IMG/VR virus record: IMGVR_UViG_3300025168_000047
Location: 1-64,000 of that record
Length of the DNA stretch: 64,000 nucleotides
Source of the DNA: a virus
Strand: one strand, 5' to 3'
In this document: positions 50,563-58,584 of the stretch, piece after piece
Numbering within the stretch: position 1 is the stretch's first letter
How the letters are laid out: each line of letters starts with the position of its first letter
Program-made: the position numbers and the translations under genes
Notes under the pieces: generated by a model
Databases searched by the model: none
Told to the model about the DNA's origin: nothing
Seen by the model: only the letters and a program-made list of their open reading frames with translations

Positions 50563-53500
50563 ATGGCAACAAAAGGATTCAGACCGGGCGTAGGCAATAT
50601 TGCCAATTATACCGAGGGCAAACTTAAACAAAAAATAAGTCAGTATTCCACTGGCGGCACTACCGACGTATCCAATCTCACAACTAAAATCTCCAGTTCA
50701 TATGATGACCATAACAATTTAGCTGGAGACTTAGTTATCGAAAAGACATTAAACGTGTCTGGTAACTTTTCGACTGCCGGCAATATCTCCGGTTCTGGCA
50801 AAGGTTACTTTGAAAAAGATGTAGAGGTAGCTGACAATCTTTTGGTTTCTGGTTCTGGAACTTTTGTTGGCAACCTGTCAAGCTCCGGAAAAGCTTACTT
50901 TGAAAAAGATGTAGAGGTCGCTGATAATCTTTCGATCTCAGGTTCGGTTACCATCGGCCCGGATGCTGATGGCACCGACCGTACAATCACATTTGGACAC
51001 TCGACTCTAAAGACCACAATCGGTATCGACGACAGCGGAGATGTTTTCGCTATTAATACCGATGACGCATTTGAAGCCGCAAACGATTTACAAATAGATG
51101 CAAGCGGACATGTTACATTAGGCAATGGCAATCTTGTCATCGGTGCCGATGCGGACGGAACGGATAGAACAATCACATTTGGGCACTCTACTTTAAAATC
51201 AACAATCGGTATTGATGATAGTGGTGACGTCTTTGCTATTAATACTGACAACGCTTTTGAGGCAGCTAACGACCTGCAAATTGATACTAACGGAAATGTT
51301 AGTTTAGGTAATGGTGGAATTAGCGTTGCTGGAAACATCTCAGGCTCAGGCAAAGGTTATTTTGAAAAGGACGTTGAGATAGCTGACAATCTAAAAGTCA
51401 CAGGCTCCGCAACAGTCGGATCTCTTGTAGCTAACGGGGTCATCTCCGGTTCTGGTAAAGCATATTTTGAGAAAGACGTCGAAATCGCCGACGACTTAAA
51501 AGTTACAGGCAGTGCAACTATTGGTGGGGATCTCACAGTCAACGGGACAACAACAACCGTTAACTCTACAACAGTGACAATAGACGACCCAATCTTCACT
51601 CTTGGTGGCGACACAGCCCCCGGTTCAGATGACAATAAAGATCGAGGCATCGAATTTAATTGGCATAACGGATCCGCAGCGAAAGTTGGCTTTTTTGGTT
51701 TTGATGACTCAACAGGTTATTTTACTTTTGTTCCCGATGCATCAAACTCTTCAGAAGTTTTTTCAGGGACAAAGGGGACCGTTGATGTTGGAGGGCTTAT
51801 CGTTTCCGGTATTATTTCTGGTTCTGGCAAAGCATATTTTGAAAAAGACGTGGAAATCGCCGACAATCTTTTAGTTACAGGCTCTGCAACCGTTGGGTCT
51901 CTCGTCGCCAACGGCATTATTTCTGGTTCCGGTAAAGCATATTTTGAAAAAGATCTTGAGATTGCCGACAATCTTTTAGTTACTGGTTCTGCAACCGTTG
52001 GGTCTCTTGTAGCTAACGGAATCATCTCTGGTTCTGGTAAAGCATATTTTGAAAAAGATCTTGAGATTGCAGATAATCTTTTAGTTACAGGCTCAATTAC
52101 ATCAAAAGGTAATGTAGTTGTTGGCGCAGATGCAGACGGGACAGACAGAATAATAACTTTTGGTCACTCAACTTTAAAATCTGTGATTGGGATCGACGAT
52201 AGCGGTGACGTCTTTGCTATCAACACAGACAATGCTTTCGAAGCAGCTAACGACCTGCAAATTGATACGAACGGAAATGTATCTTTAGGTAACGGGAACC
52301 TTGCTATTGGGGCCGATGCTGATGGCTCAGATAGAACAATTACCTTTGGACACTCCACATTAAAGTCTGTTATCGGTATTGACGACAGCGGTGATGTTTT
52401 TGCAATCAATACGGACGACGCCTTTGAGGCTGCCAATGACCTACAGATTGATGCTTCTGGCGAGGTTACTCTAGGTAATGGTGGGCTCAGCGTTGCAGGA
52501 AACATTTCTGGTTCCGGAAAGGCATACTTTGAGAAGGACGTTGAAATAGCTGACAACCTTAAAGTCACAGGATCGGCAACAATCGGCTCAGCGGCCACAA
52601 ATACATTTTCAATAGACACTGCCGGTCGAGTGTCCGGATCTGCCGGAGCTATCTTTGAAGGAGACATTGTTACAGCAGATAACATCGCAGCCACTGGTTC
52701 GATAACTGCCGGCACAGGCTTTACGCTTGGTACCGACGCCGATGGAACTGATAGAATAATCACTTTTGGACACTCAACTCTAAAGTCGGTAATTGGTATC
52801 GATGATAGTGGCGATGTCTTTGCTATCAACACGGATGATGCCTTCGAGGCCGCAAACGACTTGCAGATCGATGCTAACGGACATGTAACACTGGGCAACG
52901 GTAATCTTGTTATTGGAGCCGATGCCGATGGCACAGACAGAACAATCACGTTTGGACATTCTACTTTAAAATCGACAATTGGTATCGACGACAGCGGCGA
53001 CGTGTTTGCTATTAATACCGACAATGCCTTCGAGGCAGCGAATGATCTACAAATTGATGCAAACGGGAATGTTAGCTTAGGTAACGGAGCATTGTCGGTT
53101 GCAGGTAACGTTTCTGGTTCTGGTAAAGGTTATTTTGAAAAAGATGTCGAAATTGCTGATAATCTTTTTGTTTCAGGTAATTTAGGCGTAGGAACGTCGA
53201 GTACCCTTTCGGCTTCAATTAATACTAATGGAAATATTAGAGATGTTAAATATTCAAACGGTGCTGGTGCAAGATCTTCTTTGAGATTAGCAAAAGCAAA
53301 AGGGTCTGAAGCTTCCCCTGCAGTTGTAACAAACGCACATTCGGTCGGTCAGGTTGAATTTTCAGCTTTTGATGGTGCAAATTATGTTGAGTGTGCTAGC
53401 ATTGTAGCTAAGATCTCTGGAACCCCCGGTGCCGATGACATGCCGGGAGCCTTACATTTCGCTACAACAGCAGATGGAGCCAAAGAAGTCAGCGATAGAA

Positions 53501-54384
53501 TGGTGATCACAGAAGCTGGAAATACATATTTTAGTGGAAATGTAAAGATCGCCGATGATCAGAGGTTGTTTTTTGGTACCGAAAACGAATGCTTTATTGA
53601 GTATGACGAAAACAATTCCGACTTCCTTGTTATCTCAGGTTCGGATGCAGGGATGGTTCTTTCGGGATCGACAGTACAAATTAGAGGAACACTAGAAGGT
53701 GCGTCTCCGTTGATGATCGCCGGAGGCGTTGAAATGGTGGCATCGTCGAACGGAGGAGAAACTTCCTTTACGTTTGGAGACGGACCATTTGAATTTAGTG
53801 GTTCCTTTATGGCACTAGCTAATGAAAGATGGTTACATTTCGGAAATATGCATCATTGTGGATTACGATGTGCTTCTGGAAGTTGGGATGATTCTTGGTT
53901 TGATATGTCTGGCTCAAACATTTGCCTTTCTGGTTCTTTAATTTCAACAACTGGCAAGATTGGTGTGGGGATAACTTTAGAATCTGATGGGATTACTCAC
54001 GGAATCACGCTTCCAAACACAACCGGAGTCACTGGTAAAGTAAAAGCGAATGCTTATACAACATACTCATCTGCACGATATAAGAACAACATTAAACCAA
54101 TTCAAAATGCCTTAGACACTCTTTGCAGCATCGAAGGGGTCACTTATCGATGGAAATCCAGTGACTTAGAAGATATCGGGTTCATCGCTGAAGATGTTGG
54201 AAAAGTAATGCCAGAAATTGTAGAATGGGAATCTGATGGAGTCAACGCACAGTCGATGGATTACACTAGAATAACCCCAGTTTTGGTCGAAGCTGTGAAA
54301 GAACAGCAGACTCAAATAAAAAAACAAAAAAAATTAATAGAGCAACTTTTTGAAAAGATTGAAGAACTTGAAAAAGACTCTTAA
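50563..54384 (+). CDS. tail fibre 1: tandem beta modules with C-terminal S74 chaperone
   Basis: A 1273-residue fibre. After a short head (MATKGFRPGVGNIANYTEGK) it is built from two repeating modules. One holds YFEKDVEIADNL followed by VTGS (nine intact copies, one degenerate). The other begins GADADGTDRTITFGHSTLKS and ends LQID..G.VSLGNG (six copies). A widespread marine-phage fibre element, DLTVNGTTTTVNSTTVTIDD, lies near residue 325. The last 105 residues are a peptidase-S74 intramolecular chaperone: YSSARYKNNIKP with S1169 and K1174 as the Ser-Lys pair, GVTYRWK, IGFIAEDV, MDYTRITPVLVEAVKEQ, then a coiled coil. S74 domains fold the trimer and then cut themselves off before the serine. It probably binds the host. 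Confidence 0.83.
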   Translation: MATKGFRPGVGNIANYTEGKLKQKISQYSTGGTTDVSNLTTKISSSYDDHNNLAGDLVIEKTLNVSGNFSTAGNISGSGKGYFEKDVEVADNLLVSGSGTFVGNLSSSGKAYFEKDVEVADNLSISGSVTIGPDADGTDRTITFGHSTLKTTIGIDDSGDVFAINTDDAFEAANDLQIDASGHVTLGNGNLVIGADADGTDRTITFGHSTLKSTIGIDDSGDVFAINTDNAFEAANDLQIDTNGNVSLGNGGISVAGNISGSGKGYFEKDVEIADNLKVTGSATVGSLVANGVISGSGKAYFEKDVEIADDLKVTGSATIGGDLTVNGTTTTVNSTTVTIDDPIFTLGGDTAPGSDDNKDRGIEFNWHNGSAAKVGFFGFDDSTGYFTFVPDASNSSEVFSGTKGTVDVGGLIVSGIISGSGKAYFEKDVEIADNLLVTGSATVGSLVANGIISGSGKAYFEKDLEIADNLLVTGSATVGSLVANGIISGSGKAYFEKDLEIADNLLVTGSITSKGNVVVGADADGTDRIITFGHSTLKSVIGIDDSGDVFAINTDNAFEAANDLQIDTNGNVSLGNGNLAIGADADGSDRTITFGHSTLKSVIGIDDSGDVFAINTDDAFEAANDLQIDASGEVTLGNGGLSVAGNISGSGKAYFEKDVEIADNLKVTGSATIGSAATNTFSIDTAGRVSGSAGAIFEGDIVTADNIAATGSITAGTGFTLGTDADGTDRIITFGHSTLKSVIGIDDSGDVFAINTDDAFEAANDLQIDANGHVTLGNGNLVIGADADGTDRTITFGHSTLKSTIGIDDSGDVFAINTDNAFEAANDLQIDANGNVSLGNGALSVAGNVSGSGKGYFEKDVEIADNLFVSGNLGVGTSSTLSASINTNGNIRDVKYSNGAGARSSLRLAKAKGSEASPAVVTNAHSVGQVEFSAFDGANYVECASIVAKISGTPGADDMPGALHFATTADGAKEVSDRMVITEAGNTYFSGNVKIADDQRLFFGTENECFIEYDENNSDFLVISGSDAGMVLSGSTVQIRGTLEGASPLMIAGGVEMVASSNGGETSFTFGDGPFEFSGSFMALANERWLHFGNMHHCGLRCASGSWDDSWFDMSGSNICLSGSLISTTGKIGVGITLESDGITHGITLPNTTGVTGKVKANAYTTYSSARYKNNIKPIQNALDTLCSIEGVTYRWKSSDLEDIGFIAEDVGKVMPEIVEWESDGVNAQSMDYTRITPVLVEAVKEQQTQIKKQKKLIEQLFEKIEELEKDS
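50797..53173 (+). repeat. fifteen tandem protein modules with divergent DNA
   Basis: Nine intact B modules (core YFEKD-V/L-E-I/V-AD-N/D-L) alternate with six A modules (core TFGHSTLK, GIDDSGDVFAINTD, FEAANDLQID) in fibre 1. Protein identity between copies is very high, yet codons differ widely: the same GIDDSGDVF segment is spelled differently at 51020, 51210, 52190, 52377, 52797 and 52981. Only a few adjacent copies (51820-52100) keep long identical DNA. Confidence 0.85.
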
Positions 54385-54405
54385 ATACCCCTTTTCACCC
54401 TGAAT

Positions 54406-54449
54406 AAATGCCGTCCTTTTTACTATTTATCTTTAGTCGGGGGGCATTT
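54406..54449 (+). other. imperfect hairpin in the gap between the fibre genes
   Basis: AAATGCCGTCC (54406-54416) pairs with GGGGGGCATTT (54439-54449), with one G-G mismatch and one G-T pair, around a 22-base loop that begins with five T and includes ACTATTTA. No T-run follows the 3' arm, so it is only a possible terminator for fibre 1. The rest of the 149-base gap holds a second hairpin at 54492 and the fibre 2 ribosome site. Confidence 0.45.
54422..54429 (+). promoter_or_regulatory. candidate late promoter element ACTATTTA (before fibre 2)
   Basis: ACTATTTATC lies in the loop of the 54406-54449 hairpin, 104 bases before the fibre 2 ATG. If used, it would give a long leader carrying the hairpin at 54492-54505. 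Shared core with the elements at 40851, 50527 and 58550. Confidence 0.35.
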
Positions 54450-54491
54450 CAATTTAGTCTAAGAATAACACGTTTATTCCGGATTAGATTG

Positions 54492-54505
54492 GTGCGTCTC
54501 CGCAC
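54492..54505 (+). other. compact leader hairpin before fibre 2
   Basis: GTGCG and CGCAC form a perfect 5-bp GC-rich stem closed by the tetraloop TCTC. It lies 15 bases upstream of the AGGAG ribosome site of the fibre 2 gene. Such a structure could protect the mRNA 5' end or be a processing site. Inference only. Confidence 0.4.
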
Positions 54506-54533
54506 ATAATTAGACAAAAAGGAGAAATTAATT

Positions 54534-57500
54534 ATGGCAACAGGGGATCCTACCGTATATTCATCTTACGGTAATTACATTAACCTACAAGACCTCTCAT
54601 CTTCCGCTCAAGCAATTGGTGCTGGATCTGGTGAGTTAGGTGTTATTTTCTTATCTGCAAGCGTATTGCACTTAGGCCAAACTGGTTCCGCCGCAGGCGT
54701 AACCGTTGCAGCCCGCAATATGTCTCTTCCAGATCACGACGGCTCAGCCGTCGGACTTTCACTTGGTGGCGTGCTCGTTACGGCGACTGCTGCTGAGTTG
54801 AACAAACTTGATAACTGCACAGCTACTACAGCAGAACTCAACTACGTTGACGTTACGCCCGGAACAGCAGCAGCTACCAAGGCTCTCGTTCTTGACGCAA
54901 GCAAGAACATTGCAACGATTGGTACAGTTGGTTGTGGTGCTATCACTTCCACAGGTGCATCGTCGTTCGCACAAGGTACTTTTTCTGGACGCATCATCAG
55001 CGATGACGCAACAGAAGCTACTACTACAACAGACGGCTCACTTCAAACCGATGGTGGTTTGAGTGTTGCAAAGAGCGCGGTTGTCGGTGACGACCTCGAC
55101 CTCTTGTCTGACGGCTGTATCGTTAACTTCGGTGCATCCAAAGACATCAGTCTTACACACACAGCCGATACTGGCTTAACTATGGCAGGTGCCCATGCAA
55201 ATGGTACTAACCTTAAACTTAACAATACTGCTGGTGACGGTGACTGTCGCGTTGAATTACAACTTGATGGTACAACTCTTTGGTCCATGGGTGTAGAAGA
55301 TGGTGATAGCGACAAGTTCGTAATCGAAGACGGCGCAGGCGCACTCGGTGCAGATCCTGCATTCGAGATTGCTGCTGACAAGTCGGCTAAATTCTTCGGC
55401 ACATTGGAGGCTACAACCTCCTTCACAATCGGTAGTGCCGCTCTTACAGAGGCTGAGCTTGAGATGCTTGATGGTATCACAGCCGGTACAGTTGCTGCTT
55501 CTAAAGCAGTTGTTGTTGACTCTAACAAAGACGCTGCTTCTTTCCGTAACCTTACTGCTACAGGCGCTGTGACTGCTGGTAGTTTCGTAATTGGCTCCGC
55601 TGACATCAGCGAAGCTGAGCTTGAGACTATTGACGGTGTTACTGCTGGTACAGTTGCTGCTTCTAAAGCAGTTGTTGTTGATAGCAACAAGGACATTTCT
55701 AGCTTCCGTCACCTCACCGCCGCAGGCGCTGTGACTGCTGGTACTTCGTTCATCATCGGTTCTGCCGATCTTAACGAGACCGACATGGAGAAGCTCGATG
55801 GTATCACTGACGGTACTGGTGCTGCAAACAAGGCTCTCGTCCTCGACGGTAGCCGCAACGTTGGCAACATCAACATGCTTACCGCTTCTTACGCTCGCAT
55901 TGGCGAGCTTGACGTTGACTTGATTAACACAATTAACAAGACCGAGACTACTCTCGAAATCCTTGACAAACTTATTATTGTTGCTTCCGGTTCCAACGCT
56001 GCTAACTCTGATGCTGCTGGACTTCAGTTCGGTTCCATTTCTGGAACAGACAACGTTGCTTCGTTACTTTACGACAACGCCAACTCCGCTATCGACTTTA
56101 ACATCGGTGGCACAACAGAGGTTCGTCTTGCTGACGGTGTATTCCGTCCTGAGACAGACAACGATGTTGACCTTGGTGCTTCTGGTGCTGAGTTCAAAGA
56201 TCTTTACATTGACGGTGTTGCTTATGTTGATACTCTCAACGCAGACGCTCTTGGTGCAAACCTTGACCACGCTAACTACAACTCGACAAATGTTGATATC
56301 GACTCCGGTGCAATTGACGGCACTATTATCGGTGCAGCTTCCGCTGCTGCCGCTACGGTCACTACTTTATCTTTGACAGAAATGGGTGCTAACTGGACTA
56401 ACGCCAGCCGCACTGTTGCTGACATGGGTGTAGTAACAACAATGGACCTCAATGGTGGTTCGATTGACGGTACTACAATTGGTGCGGCTTCCGCAACAAC
56501 AGGTGTTTTCACAACACTTACCGCCAACACATCCGTGCTTCCAGACTCTTCTGGTGGTGCTGACCTTGGTTCTACATCTGCTGAATGGGGTGACCTCTTC
56601 ATTGCTGATGACAAGAAGATCCAACTTGGTTCTGGTCAAGACTTCACAATGGAGTATGACGAGGATGGTGACGACGTAGCTCAGTTCGCTGGTGCTAACA
56701 TGCGTCTTGGTCACGGTGCAGCCACAGAACTTCAGTTCCGTGACTCTGCTCTCAAGGTTTACTCTTCGGCTGACGGTCAACTTGACCTTGAAGCTGATAC
56801 TGAGCTTGAGATCACTGCTCCAACATTGGACGTTGACGCTTCTACTGCTGTTGCAATTACTTCGCCTAGCGTTGTAGTCGACAGCGGCACAAGTGACAAG
56901 CCAGTTCTTGAAATCAAGAACACTAACGCCGATGCTAACCCGGGAACTTTGAAGTTCAACAAGGACAGCGCATCTCCAGCAGATAACGATGAACTTGGTG
57001 AGATCGAATTCTACGGTGATGACGATGGTGGTACTGCCACTATGTTCGCTAAGATGGTAGTTTCTTCCACTGACGTTTCTAACGGTTCAGAGGACGGCGA
57101 AATTGCTTTCAAGATCCGCGCAGCAGGCGCAATCAAAGAGATTTCCATGGGTGGAGGCGCAGGTCTCACACTTCCAAACGACAGCACTTACGGTGTTGTT
57201 AAGGCTCACTCTTTGGTAACATATTCTGACGAAACCCTTAAGACTAATATCCAACCTCTTGACTCTGCTCTTGAGATGGTTAGCAAGTTGCAAGGTGTAT
57301 CCTACGACTGGAAGTCTGATGGCTCCTCGGACGTTGGTTTCATCGCTCAGGATGTTCAAAAGGTTATCCCACAGGTTGTCTACGGCAACACTGAGGGTGA
57401 TTACGCTCTTGACTACTCTAAAATGACTTCGATTCTTGTCGAAGCTATGAAAGAGCAACAAGCACAAATCAACGATCTTAAAGCCCAATTGGACAAGTAA
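54534..57500 (+). CDS. tail fibre 2: repeat fibre with C-terminal S74 chaperone, strongly biased codons
   Basis: A 988-residue fibre with AGGAG upstream. The shaft has repeats of about 54 residues, each with an AELE-x-LDGITAGTVAASKAV core followed by VVDSNKD (clear copies near residues 303 and 357; weaker ones near 85 and 410). Later come GAIDGTIIGAAS / GSIDGTTIGAAS repeats. The final 92 residues form an S74 domain: YSDETLKTNIQPLDSALEM with S898 and K903, GVSYDWK, VGFIAQDVQKVIPQVV, LDYSKMTSILVEAMKEQ. Codon choice is unlike its neighbours: Asn is mostly AAC, Lys mostly AAG, Gly mostly GGT, Ala mostly GCT in the second half. That pattern usually marks very highly expressed genes. It is likely a major, abundant fibre. 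Confidence 0.83.
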   Translation: MATGDPTVYSSYGNYINLQDLSSSAQAIGAGSGELGVIFLSASVLHLGQTGSAAGVTVAARNMSLPDHDGSAVGLSLGGVLVTATAAELNKLDNCTATTAELNYVDVTPGTAAATKALVLDASKNIATIGTVGCGAITSTGASSFAQGTFSGRIISDDATEATTTTDGSLQTDGGLSVAKSAVVGDDLDLLSDGCIVNFGASKDISLTHTADTGLTMAGAHANGTNLKLNNTAGDGDCRVELQLDGTTLWSMGVEDGDSDKFVIEDGAGALGADPAFEIAADKSAKFFGTLEATTSFTIGSAALTEAELEMLDGITAGTVAASKAVVVDSNKDAASFRNLTATGAVTAGSFVIGSADISEAELETIDGVTAGTVAASKAVVVDSNKDISSFRHLTAAGAVTAGTSFIIGSADLNETDMEKLDGITDGTGAANKALVLDGSRNVGNINMLTASYARIGELDVDLINTINKTETTLEILDKLIIVASGSNAANSDAAGLQFGSISGTDNVASLLYDNANSAIDFNIGGTTEVRLADGVFRPETDNDVDLGASGAEFKDLYIDGVAYVDTLNADALGANLDHANYNSTNVDIDSGAIDGTIIGAASAAAATVTTLSLTEMGANWTNASRTVADMGVVTTMDLNGGSIDGTTIGAASATTGVFTTLTANTSVLPDSSGGADLGSTSAEWGDLFIADDKKIQLGSGQDFTMEYDEDGDDVAQFAGANMRLGHGAATELQFRDSALKVYSSADGQLDLEADTELEITAPTLDVDASTAVAITSPSVVVDSGTSDKPVLEIKNTNADANPGTLKFNKDSASPADNDELGEIEFYGDDDGGTATMFAKMVVSSTDVSNGSEDGEIAFKIRAAGAIKEISMGGGAGLTLPNDSTYGVVKAHSLVTYSDETLKTNIQPLDSALEMVSKLQGVSYDWKSDGSSDVGFIAQDVQKVIPQVVYGNTEGDYALDYSKMTSILVEAMKEQQAQINDLKAQLDK
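55485..55743 (+). repeat. 162-base direct repeat in fibre 2
   Basis: A 35-base block at 55485-55519 recurs exactly at 55647-55681, and a 21-base block at 55561-55581 recurs at 55723-55743. Both have the same 162-base offset, so the unit is 54 codons. Unlike in fibre 1, parts are identical in DNA, indicating recent duplication or ongoing exchange. Confidence 0.8.
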
Positions 57501-57525
57501 GATTGTATAAAATAGTCGTTTAGTT

Positions 57526-57537
57526 TCGATTAATCGA
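57526..57537 (+). other. perfect 12-base palindrome
   Basis: TCGATTAATCGA is its own reverse complement. It lies 25 bases after the fibre 2 stop and five bases before the terminator stem. It could be a protein-binding site or merely extend the terminator; nothing else supports a role. Confidence 0.3.
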
Positions 57538-57541
57538 TAAG

Positions 57542-57586
57542 AGATGCCCCGTTCAGGTTTCGACTTGGGCGGGGCATCTTGCTTTT
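57542..57586 (+). terminator. Rho-independent terminator after fibre 2
   Basis: AGATGCCCCG (57542-57551) pairs perfectly with CGGGGCATCT (57570-57579) around an 18-base loop, followed by TGCTTTT. The 10-bp GC-rich stem with a T-rich tail directly after the fibre 2 gene is the clearest intrinsic terminator in the window and ends the fibre unit before the packaging genes. Confidence 0.8.
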
Positions 57587-57607
57587 AACAAAATCATAAT
57601 TATACTA

Positions 57608-57619
57608 TATAATAATATA
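57608..57619 (+). promoter_or_regulatory. TATAATAATATA element abutting the start codon
   Basis: TATAATAATATA ends two bases before the ATG at 57622 and matches the element at 44483 in 11 of 12 bases. It follows the terminator, where a new promoter is expected. An alternative -10, TATACT at 57601, has TTGCTT 16 bases upstream as a possible -35. There is no SD, so the transcript would be nearly leaderless if the TATAAT is used. Confidence 0.45.
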
Positions 57620-57621
57620 CG

Positions 57622-58026
57622 ATGAAGAAACACGACGATCCAAACTACATTGCAAAGGTTGAAAAAGCCATCGCACAGAAATACGGCCAAGAAACTATCC
57701 AACATCCGCGCTCTGATTGGTCAGACGAAAAAGAGAAGGATTATTTAGAACAGCTTAAAAGATTGGCCGAGAAAGAAACTAAGAGTGCAGACAAAACTGA
57801 AAAGGTTGAAAAGTCCGGGTTTTTAATCAGTAAAAAACTACTTAATAAAAGAAGTGAAAGGGGTTGTCCCGTTTGTGGAATATACTCTTTTGATACAAAA
57901 GACGATCTTTACATGAACAAATATGAATGTTGTTGGGAATGCTACATTCAATATGTTGATGGTAGAGAGGAAAGATGGAAAACTGGCTGGAGACCAAATA
58001 ATGAAAATCACAAAAGCGAGACTTAA
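57622..58026 (+). CDS. zinc-finger-like protein
   Basis: A 134-residue basic and acidic protein. The N-terminal 75 residues are charged helix (SDEKEKDYLEQLKRLAEKET). Near residues 81-112 there are two knuckles, CPVC and CWEC, about 27 residues apart, which would bind one zinc. The end is rich in W, R and N. It is the first gene after the terminator and overlaps the next gene by 26 bases. Similar small zinc proteins occur upstream of packaging genes in phages, but I know no function. DNA or protein binding is possible. Confidence 0.6.
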   Translation: MKKHDDPNYIAKVEKAIAQKYGQETIQHPRSDWSDEKEKDYLEQLKRLAEKETKSADKTEKVEKSGFLISKKLLNKRSERGCPVCGIYSFDTKDDLYMNKYECCWECYIQYVDGREERWKTGWRPNNENHKSET

Positions 58027-58525
58027 GGAACTTATCACAGAGGAAGTTAGATCAATTCAGGGACAAAACCTCTCTAATGAAGCTGCATATGCTGATATTT
58101 TAAATCATATCACACCAATCATCCGTCAGGCCCTAGGTCCAAATGCTAATCTTTATAAGGTTTTGACTGGTATGGCTGAGATGTATGCCAGAGAAGAATG
58201 GAGCCCCGATTCTATTAATGAAGATGGGCACGTTGACGTATCGTCTGCTCGCAGAAAGTTAAAGACCTCTATCGAAGACGCAATGCAGATTTTGCAAGCT
58301 CTTGAGGCAATGCCAGAGGAAGGCGATCTACCTAGCTGGTGGATGAGCAAGCTTACGTTATCAGCAGACTATCTTAATAAAACAAGAGATTACTTATTGG
58401 TTCAGGAAGGCAAAGAAAACGAAAACAACCCATGGGCAATCTGCACAGCTTCAGTCGGAAGAGAAGACGAAGGCAAGTATGAGAGTTGTGTGAAGAGTGT
58501 TAAGAAACAAAACAAGAAGAAATAA
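58001..58525 (+). CDS. small protein upstream of packaging genes, unknown function
   Basis: The ATG at 58001 gives MKITKARLKELITEEVRSIQ, an opening often seen on head or core proteins of large phages; an in-frame ATG 26 codons upstream lies inside the zinc-finger gene and is less likely. The 174-residue product is largely helical (SSARRKLKTSIEDAMQILQA; WWMSKLTLSADYLNKTRDYL) and ends in a lysine-rich tail. Two cysteines (AICTA, ESCVK) lie near the end. Its position before the terminase suggests head assembly or packaging, but no motif confirms it. Confidence 0.55.
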   Translation: MKITKARLKELITEEVRSIQGQNLSNEAAYADILNHITPIIRQALGPNANLYKVLTGMAEMYAREEWSPDSINEDGHVDVSSARRKLKTSIEDAMQILQALEAMPEEGDLPSWWMSKLTLSADYLNKTRDYLLVQEGKENENNPWAICTASVGREDEGKYESCVKSVKKQNKKK

Positions 58526-58549
58526 ACTTAGTGTTTGCGAAAGCACAAA

Positions 58550-58557
58550 ACTATTTA
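58550..58557 (+). promoter_or_regulatory. candidate late promoter element ACTATTTA (before the terminase unit)
   Basis: ACTATTTATTAGG lies in the 59-base gap before the gene at 58585, ending 27 bases from the ATG and upstream of its AGGAG. Core shared with 40851, 50527 and 54422. It is well placed to drive the terminase-portal unit late in infection. Confidence 0.4.
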
Positions 58558-58584
58558 TTAGGCAACATTTCTAGGAGAATTTAA

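Noticed and set aside
52164-53024. A 286-codon open frame on the minus strand
   Set aside because: It is antisense to the fibre 1 repeats and repeats only because they do (SVLIAKTSPLSSIPI). Low-complexity, no ribosome site, shadow of a real gene.
50797-53173. Possible CRISPR-like array
   Set aside because: The periodic units are coding, differ in length and sequence and are in frame with a tail-fibre protein; there are no constant short repeats with unique spacers.
55043-55696. A 217-codon open frame on the minus strand
   Set aside because: Antisense to the fibre 2 repeats, with a composition explained by the biased codons of the real gene.
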